DNA of 64,000 nucleotides from Talinum fruticosum (Eukaryota; Streptophyta; Magnoliopsida; Caryophyllales; Talinaceae), in contig JAITYX010000026.1 of assembly GCA_021018815.1 (NCBI GenBank), positions 62,001 through 126,000 of the forward strand, written 5' to 3'. Below the pieces are notes generated by a model. That model did not search any database. It saw nothing but the letters and a program-made list of their open reading frames with translations, and was not told the DNA's origin. Positions 56,471 to 64,000 of the stretch are shown piece by piece (the first letter of the stretch is position 1; each line of letters begins with the position of its first letter). The translations under genes and the position numbers were made by a program.

Positions 56471-59400
56471 AAAGGTTAGTTTGGTTCGACTTACAGGTAG
56501 CTCGAAAAGAACAAAAGGGCATTGGTACCTAGACAGTGGATGCTCACGCCACATGTCGGGAGATTCAAGACTCTTTTCCGAGTTAGAAGAATACAAGGGA
56601 GGAAAAGTCACGTTTAGAGATGACAGCAAAGGCAAGATAATTGGGATAGGCAAGATTAGAAAAGGAAGCAATTTGGTCAGCCCAGTATACCTTGTCAAAG
56701 GATTAAAGTACAATTTGCTCAAGCATCTCTCAAGCTGTGTGGCAAAGGTCAAGAGGTAAGATTCACTCGGACCAACTGTTATATCTCTTATGATGCTATC
56801 AAGGAAATCAAGCTCTCAAGTAAGAGATCAGGTAACACTTATACTATTCCTCTATCTCGACCCGAGTCGAAATTTATCCTGTTTAAAAGCATCTCTTCAT
56901 GATGATTCATGGACATGGCATCGTAGGCTAGGTCATGTTAGCATGCATACCATTAAGAAACTTGCGTCTCATGGTTAGTCGGAGGATTGCCTCATTGTTC
57001 ATTTAAGAAAGATAAAATTTATGAAGCATGCACAAAGGGAAACAAGTCAGATCATCCTTCAAATCTCTAAAAGCTGTTTCTACATCCAAGGTACTTGAAA
57101 TGTTGCATATGGATTTATGTTGTGAAATCCCTGTCAAGAGTCTCGGAGGTAAATCATATGTGCTTGTCATTGTTGATGACTACTCACGATTTACCTGGGT
57201 GTATTTCTTAAGCATAAAAATGAAGCATTCAAAGAGTTTAGCAAGCTCTGCAGAAAAATCCAAGTTGAGTCTCGGACTCAGATTCGGAGGATTCAAACCG
57301 ACCATGGAAGGGAGTTTGACTACTCGGAATTTGCGGAGTTACGTGACAAGAATGACATCTCTCACAACTTCTCAGCACCAAGAACTCCTCAACAAAATGG
57401 AGTAGTGGAGAGGAAGAATTGAACTCTTGAAGAAATAGCTAGGACAATGATGATTGAACATAATCTACCCTACTATTTCGGGCTGAGGCGATCAACACAG
57501 CCAACTATGCATTGACCGGATGCCTCATCGGACCCATACTGAAGAAAACTCCATACGAGCTCTACAAAGGGAAGAAACCTAATATTTCATACTTCAAACC
57601 CTTTGGACGTAAGTGCTTCGTCCATAACAATGGTGAGGATCACCTGACCAAGTTTGATGCTCGGTCGGATGAAGGTATTTTTCTTGGTTATTCATCTCAT
57701 AGTAAAGCATATCGTATTTTCAATAAAAGAACTAATAAAGTGGAAGAAAGCATCCACGTTATGTTTGATGAGATTGAACAGGAAAAACCAAGTGAGTCAA
57801 CATTCTCAAATCTGAAGCTCAACGAAATGATGATCTTGATGAAAATGAGCTCATCAAGAATCAAATCCATGTCACTCGGAATGAAGTCACTCGGACTCGA
57901 ATGAGACGACTCAAGAGCCAGCTCGGAATGTTGAAGGTCAATCTGATGAACAAGCTCACTCGGAACATACTACTGAGGATCAACTAATTCAACCTACAGA
58001 TCTAGTGAACCAAAGAACAGGTAGAGCTTTCAAGTATGCTTCTAGTTACCCACTAGAAAACATCATATATGACATCAACAGTAGGGTAAGAACTCGTTCC
58101 TCTCTTTAAAATCTATGTGCATTCACTGCATTCATATCATTAACTAAACCCAGAAATGCACTAGAGGCCCTAAATGAACCTAAATGGGTAGAGGCCATGC
58201 AAGAGGAACTCAATCAATTGAAAAGAAACCAATTCTCAACTCCGACCAAACGACCTTCCGACCACCCAATCGTAGGAACCAAATGGGTTTTCAAAAAAAA
58301 ACTGGATGAAGGTGGGTTGGTAGTCAGAAATAAGGGTAGACTTTTGGCTTAAGGTTACAATCAAGAAGAAGGGATTGATTGTGGGGAAACCTTGCACCTG
58401 TTGCTGAACCGAAGCTATTAGAATCTTATTGGCATTTGCATCTAGCATGAATATCAAGTTATATCAAATGGATGTTAAATGTGCTTTTCTCAATGGTTTC
58501 ATTGAAGAGGAAGTCTATGTTGAGTAACCCCTAGATTTGAAAACTCAGAATTTCCAAATCATGTTTTCAAATTGTAAAAAGCTCTCTATGGTCTTAAACA
58601 AGCTCCCAGTGGCTTGGTACGAAAGACCGAGCGATTTCTTGGTTGAAAATGATCTCAGAAGAGGTCAGATTGACAAAAATCTTTTTATAAAAACCAAGGG
58701 GAAAGACTTTCTTATTGCTCAGATCTATGTAAATGACATAATTTTTGGAGCTACTAATGAAATTCTATGTCGAGATTTTTCCGAGTTAATGAGACAGGAA
58801 TTTCAAATGAGTATGATGGGAGAACTCAATTTCTTTCTTGGTCTACAAATCAAGTAAGACAAAGATGGCATCTATGTCCATCAATCAAAGTATACCAAGG
58901 AGCTGCTAAAGAAGTATAAACTCCAAGATGCAAAACATGCAGCAACACCTATGAGCAGACAACATCAAACTAGACTCGGACGAGAAAGGTAAAGCAAGTA
59001 GATCGAAACTCTGCCGAGGTATGATTCCAGTAGGCCGGACATAATGTTTAGTGTCTATCTCGTGTGCAAGATTTCAAGCTAATCCAAAAGAATCACATCT
59101 CACTACGGTGAAGAGAATATTCGGATATCTTGCAGAGACTTAGAATTTAGGTCCATTGTACTCCGGAGACTCATAACCGACTCTCACCGGATACTCGGAT
59201 GCTGACTATGCTGGATACAAAGTTGTTATAAAGAGCACCTCAGGAGCCTGCCAGTTTCTAGGTCAATCCTCGATATCTTGGCACTCAAAGAAGCAAAACT
59301 CAGTAGCTCTATCAACTGCTGAAGCTGAGTATATTGCGGCTAGGGCATGTTGTGCTCGGATATTATGGATAAAGCAACACTTGAAAGATCTTGGATGTTC

Positions 59401-59647
59401 ATTCAAATCTATTCCAATAAAGTGTGATAATCAAAGTGCAATCAGCATCACCAAGAATCCAGTTCAACACTTAAAGACTAAACATATTGAGGTCAGGTAT
59501 CATTTTCTAAGAGACCATGTTGAGAAAGGTGATATTGAACTTGAATTCATTCCTACCAATTTTCAATTAGCCGATATCTTTACTAAGCCCCTTAGTGCGG
59601 ATAAGTTTTGTTTTATTAGGAATGAGCTTGGCATGACTAATGCATAA
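56471..59647 (+). pseudogene. Copia pol: protease, integrase, RT, RNase H (copy E)
   Basis: Protease: HWYLDSGCSRHMSGDSRLF (about 56521-56580) with the DSG active site intact. Integrase: WHRRLGHVSMHTIKKL (about 56915-56965); IYEACTKGKQ with Tyr for the first Cys; DLCCEIPVKSLGGKSY and VIVDDYSRFTW (57105-57200); TDHGREFDY; NGVVERKN then a TGA at the next codon (57419); KKTPYELYKGKKPNISY (about 57540-57590). RT: GTKWVFKKKLDEGGL; the catalytic box reads YVND at 58726-58737, so the first Asp is lost. RNase H: STAEAEYIAA, ITKNPVQHLKTKHIEVRYHF, NFQLADIFTKPL, ending GMTNA with a stop at 59645-59647. Several frameshifts and stops, such as TAA for CAA at about 58855. Dead. Confidence 0.88.
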
Positions 59648-60641
59648 TTAATTTTTTTACTTTGCATGATTATGTGTTGTGTGCTTACTTTCCTTAATAG
59701 CCATTAGTTCGATTGAACGAGTGATACTGAGCTGACAGTTATTAGTTATTTGCGGTTTTAAGGCACTCATAAACTTAACTAAGTCGGACTCGAGACTTTG
59801 AGAATATGGACATTAAACTTCTAAAATCATCTCTAAATTAGTGGAGAATTTCAGAAATTTCTTTAAAAATCTCTTTTTTCTCTCTCTATCTCGCACGCAT
59901 CGATTAGACAACTAGCCGTTGAGAGACAGTCAGCTGGAATTCTAACCGTTGGGAAGCAAGATGAGTCACACCGGTCTAAGGTGACCGTTGGAGAAGCCGA
60001 GTCATAACGAATACTGAAGGACGATTATTTCTCTAAATAGCATCTATTTTCCTTCATTTCATTACTTTACTCTCTACTTACTCTCAATCTCGCACTTACT
60101 CCAACTCGAAACAAGCTCTGTGCACTTGAAGAAACATACGTTCTTCCTTTTTTTGTTTTTGCAGAAAGGCAAGGGGAGAATAGTTGGAAAAATTTTGTTG
60201 TCTTGTTTAGGGGAGTTTCGTCACCCTATTTTGTGTAAACTCTTTAGTGTAAATTATAATGCATTTCATTAATAATTTTGCTATCTCGCCTTCTAAGTTG
60301 CACTATCTCCGAGCTTACTCGCTTAAAGCAATTATCTCCGAGTTTATTATTTCGAGTTTCAATTTCTTGCTCAGTATTTTTCTTTACTCCGATTCGACAA
60401 CTATGTGTATCATTACTCCGATACTCGGTTATTTTCTTGTTGTGATACTTTAGCTCTTTTTATACAATCTCGACTTATCTCGCTCCGATATAATATAAGT
60501 TTCATTCACTACATTTTCTCTACACAATTCTATCATGTTTCTTTTTTTTACTTATTCCTTGAGAAAGGATGAAAAACCAGATCTATATCACTAACAAAGT
60601 TTCTGTCTAAGTATGGAATGCCTTTCATCAAAAGGGGAGAT
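59648..60641 (+). other. Spacer of copy E with extra ORF deleted
   Basis: The CT-rich tract and MYB-like motifs remain: TAGCCGTTGAG (59913-59923), TAACCGTTGGG (59943-59953, perfect MSA complement) and gaccgttggag (about 59981). The TATA position reads tctctaaatag in place of cgctataaatag. At about 60130-60145 the leader joins ttttgtttttgcagaaaggc, the sequence that in D follows the ORF stop, so about 1.6 kb including the whole MPKRG ORF is absent. The polypurine tract aaaaggggagat ends at 60641. Confidence 0.7.
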
Positions 60642-62159
60642 TGAAGACTCGGACCTTACATATATGTACCATTTTGAGTTCCATCAAGGGATCGGGTATA
60701 AGACTTCATCTCTCATAAGGTTTTGATTAAATGTCATTTTATCTCGCTTTAACTTTTCTAAGTGATATAGCATCTTTTCCGAGTGTTACAGAATCTATCG
60801 TATATATTCTCTTTCAACTCGATCGACTCGAAAGCTTATTCTTGCTTATCAGTTCACACACAGTTTCGAGTCACTCGGATGTATTGCATGTTCAAACACT
60901 TGTTCTATTTTGCATAAACTCGAGTCCGACTTCATGATCCGAGTTTGATTGGATTACTTGTGTTAATTCATATTTCTAGGTCGACTTGCTTGGTTTGAAC
61001 ATTGATAGTCTAGATCAAGTTTTTCCACTCGATGTTATTTATTTGACTTGCTCGACCTCTAGATTGACTCAGATGGAATTTGAGTATAATGGATATTAGA
61101 CTCGGAAAATTCCATTTCTTTCTAACTCGAGATAATTATGCACTTAATTATCTTAATTAAGATTATTATCTGTATCTAAGCTTGGACCAAAGTTTTTTAT
61201 ACTTTGAGAACCAAATTGATTTACTTTTGTAGGTTATTCAAACGAGGCTACCCTATTTAAAAGTAACCTAGGCTTCAAAATGTCAAATCACCAGCGAGAC
61301 AAGGCTTTTTCCATCTCCGACCAAGGTCCGAGACATCGTGTCGGGGTTGTCCGTTTCCAAAGCTGGAAATTCGCAACGCTAAGCACAATGGAGGTTTCCA
61401 CCCCACTTTTCAAACACCACCGGTGGATTGGGACTTCCAAAGAAGTGAAGAGCCATTGCCCAACGTTCACACCTCAACGGATATTTTACGAGCAACTCAT
61501 AAAATCCATTGCAACGGTTACAAAAAGACTTCCAGTCGGAAGATAGTCATAATGGCTAATCCGCTTGGTTATCTATAAATAAAAGCCAATTCTCAAGACT
61601 TGAAGATTGCTAAACCAACTGTCAAGACACGCCTTTAAGCAAAAAGTCATTGTATTTCATTCTCAATCTTCTACTTACAACTCCAACTCGTACTTAATAT
61701 CCTTCGAGTTTTAAGGTCTTGTAATCAGTTTACAAACACTCATTCTTACTTTCGAGTAAGGTCCCTTGACTGAGCTATAAGGGTTAACTCAACTCGGTTG
61801 TCCTTAACTATAAAGGTTACCTCGGTTAGGAAGTACTAGATCGGATAAGTTAATTTACGAGTCTAGGAAAATCTTGTAAGGAATTGTCTAAGGGAGCAAT
61901 TCTTGTTGAGTCTTTCTACTGTAATTTTGTGGATTCAAAATAGAGGATTTGACTTGGTGCTTGGATTAGCACCGACCGTGGTTTTCCGCCCGGGAGGGTT
62001 TCCACGTAACTTTCCGAGTTAACACTTTTTGAGTCCAATCTAGACTCGGACTCTCCACGAGTCATCTCTTGTTTTCTTCTTCCATTACTTGATTAAATTT
62101 CCTCATCACCCTATTCACCCCCTCTAGGGTGATTTAGTCTCTCCAAGAGCAAACCTTCA
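60642..62159 (+). repeat. 3' LTR of copia copy E
   Basis: TGAAGACTCGGACC to aaaccttca, 1518 bp. TATA box ctataaata at about 61570-61578; end hairpin ATCACCCTA (62105-62113) / TAGGGTGAT (62125-62133), a 9-bp stem. Followed directly by non-copia sequence. Confidence 0.93.
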
Positions 62160-63548
62160 CCGACCACGATGTTGTTTTGAGGGGAAAAGCTATTAGTCTC
62201 GTGTGGACTGTTTTGTGGATCTTAAACGCATCACTGTAATGCTCGTGATCACGAAATCAAATGCTTTAACGCTGTCTTTTGGTCTTCAACCCCTGTCCGA
62301 TTGGACAAAAGTAAAATGTAGTATTATAAAATAGGAATTTCCTAGTACACGACTATGGACTCCGTTGTCTCTCGAAGGCTTGGCCTCGGTTCTTGGATCG
62401 CCGGAAAGAAACGAGGATTTGTTGACTTACCCAAGCCAAAAGACTATTTATTTGGTGCTCGGGGTTCTTTGTGATTTACTAGCTCATATCGCACCAATCG
62501 AATCACGATCCGAGATCAAAATCCTCAAACAGGACTCGGGATTTCATCATTGTGCTAACAAATAAAAAACAGAGAAAAGAACGACACTTTTTTGGTGTCT
62601 ACGATTAGCCCCCACTTTGATCGACTTTGAAAGACGATGGTCAAAGTAGACACTAAAGGGTAATTATCTCGGTGTACCCGGTGTAAACATACCGATCCGA
62701 CCAATAAACACCTTCTAATAGTACTACTAGACAAGGATCTTCAAGACGTTCTTCACGACGTGGGCATCATAGGAATGCTTCCGAGACAGGACCTAACACA
62801 TCCGGGCCTAGTGCTTCCAGGTGCGGGACTTAGCTTTTCTCAGAGACCTTAAACATCTTGCCCCTGCAGCTTTCGACTATCACGTAAATCCTCTTTATTT
62901 CCCCGGTCTTCGTACAACGGGCCAAACCATGAAGCTTTGTAATCTTGGGACCACGGAGGTAGCTCTTATCAAGGTGATAAAGGTGGTCGATTCGCCACAT
63001 TTGTCTTGGACGACTTTGGAAATTACATCTTTGACGACGATTCGATGGCGATGCTTAGAAGATTCCTTGCTCGCTTCCATTGTTGATGATTAAGGAGTCC
63101 CTTGTACGGTGTTTGTTTATTTTGTATTTGCTTTGTAATGAGGACTCTTATGTAATGGGATGAAATGCAATACTTAATTCTAAGAAATGTGTTCTTTTAT
63201 CTAATATGATGCAAAAGGACTTAAGGAAATTTACAAAGACAAATCGAAAATTTTTTTGCACTAGCCCCATTCCCTCTAAACGAAAATAATAAAAAGAGAA
63301 AAGGAAAATCTCAAGTGCATGGTCCGAAATATCAAAACGATCTACAGGAAGCGGACTGGGGTGGGAAAATAATAAGGTCCAAGGAGTGCTCGGGCCATAG
63401 AAAACCGCGGAACGGGCCGGATGTGGCCGGTGCCCACCACCCATGAACTCCGTGGTGTTGTCAACTAAACAATGATCAAGTTAGAGTAGGATTCTAATAA
63501 CTCCGAAAAACCCCTATAAATAGGATCCACTCCGATGCTTGAAAAAAC
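62160..63548 (+). other. Ogre/Tat-like leader or LTR region
   Basis: No gene is seen. The block ttggtgtctacgattagccccc (62592-62613), repeated in part as the complement in ggtcaaagtagacacta (62639-62655), resembles a sequence common near Ogre/Tat LTRs. A TATA box (cctataaatagg) lies at about 63515-63526, just before the next ORF. Confidence 0.4.
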
Positions 63549-64000
63549 GTGCCTAACTCAAAACCCTTCTACGAAACAAACGAAGAGCATACTCGTATCC
63601 TCTTTTTCCTTTCAAAAGATATTAACTTCATGATTAAGCTAACACAATGGACACATGAGATGAGTAATATGGATAGATCCGGGTTATCAAACTATGGGCT
63701 GAATGTCCTATTCAAGCATTCGCTAGGTGAAGGTCTATTAGACCTTCTTAAGGGCTCTTGTTGCCTTTTGGGATCCTCACCATCACGTCTTCAGGTTTGG
63801 GGATAAGGAATTGTGCCCCTGCCTGAAGAATTTGATGCCATACTAGGCGATTATAGGCGAACAAAACTAGTTATACCCAAATCATCGGAAAACCTCCACG
63901 AGACTTATAAGTATCTCGCTCAAACTAAGCAATAAGAATCTAGGGTGGATTCTCATTAGGAACCGAGTAAATCTGACTAACCCGATGAAATACTATCAAA
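63549..64000 (+). pseudogene. Ogre-type ORF1 N-terminal part, cut by window end
   Basis: The readable order is a MSNMDRSGLSNYGLNVLFKH segment, LLDLLKGS, then across a one-base shift near 63765-63780 FWDPHHHVFRFGDKEL, and across another shift PLPEEFDAILGDYR. A FWDP..hvFrF.d.EL.P..EE pattern is characteristic of the plant DUF7745-like protein that, as I recall, is ORF1 of Ogre elements, placed ahead of gag. The ATG at 63549 is open for 85 codons, but an in-frame ATG at 63630 or 63660 is equally possible. Frameshifts and a TAA near 63932 show it is broken. Its function in Ogre elements is not established. Confidence 0.5.

Larger units (their letters stand above)
45257..62159 (+). mobile_element. 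Copia copy E, interrupted by element F
   Basis: 5' LTR (45257-46798), altered PBS, gag, pol, ORF-less spacer and 3' LTR (60642-62159), with element F inserted at the gag/protease boundary. Without F the element is about 9.1 kb. The shorter length against copy C reflects loss of the extra ORF. The two LTRs are very similar but not identical. No TSD can be assigned because the left LTR is preceded by E0 internal sequence. E gives the best view of this family's gag. Confidence 0.9.

Overview
The window looks like repeat-rich (probably pericentromeric) nuclear DNA of a flowering plant, most likely a eudicot. It holds Ty1/copia elements with about 1.5 kb LTRs (SIRE/Maximus-like), Ty3 Ogre/Tat-like remnants, a TR-GAG-type element, a MULE, a CACTA end and a LINE fragment. 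I see no intact host gene, tRNA, rRNA or CRISPR array, and nothing suggesting an organelle or a prokaryote. The only host-gene signal is one short exon/intron segment present twice (17.3-19.7 kb and 35.8-36.2 kb). Every long reading frame belongs to a mobile element and nearly all are broken.

Layout: 1-4097 is AT-rich sequence and a probable LTR end, cutting into copia copy A (4098-8999, +). Copy B (9000-17258, -) abuts A with both truncated at the join. Host-gene fragment L (17259-19664) is interrupted by a solo LTR (17859-19315, TSD CTCAT). Copy D (19665-35410, +) is split by full-length copy C (19784-30626, TSD GAGTA). Host fragment R follows, then miscellaneous DNA with a LINE fragment and a CACTA end (to 38182). 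Ogre/Tat pieces, including an inverted LTR pair around a gag remnant, fill 38183-44418. Copia copy E (45257-62159, preceded by a truncated tandem partner E0) carries a TR-GAG-like element F (48661-56465, TSD GTGAG), which itself carries a MULE (53134-54840, TSD AAAGATTTT). The last 1.8 kb is an Ogre-like leader and the start of its ORF1.

The copia family is the main subject. Its layout is LTR - Met-tRNA-type PBS - gag - protease - integrase - RT - RNase H - about 550 bp spacer - a separate ORF of about 520-540 codons - polypurine tract - LTR. In four copies (A, B, C, D) the extra ORF starts with the same MPKRG opening and a bipartite nuclear-localisation-like signal, and shows no membrane-protein features I can see. 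The spacer carries its own TATA box, 164-168 bp before the ATG in A, B and D, and best preserved in D is a cluster of CCGTTG/AACGG motifs matching the plant M-phase (MSA, MYB3R) consensus. The LTR promoter also has three AACGG cores just upstream of its TATA box. I propose that this extra ORF, a position often labelled envelope-like, is an independently transcribed nuclear accessory protein with cell-cycle-type promoters. Copies E0 and E share a deletion of the ORF and also a decayed spacer TATA.

A second cross-cutting observation concerns sequence quality. Near-identical copies differ at CAG/CTG/CCG sites, where one copy reads CG, CTCG or CTCGTA. This hits invariant features (PBS, zinc-knuckle Cys codon, LTR end) and is most simply a systematic base-calling or assembly error at methylated CHG sites. 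Frameshifts and stops, especially in C and D, should be read with that in mind.
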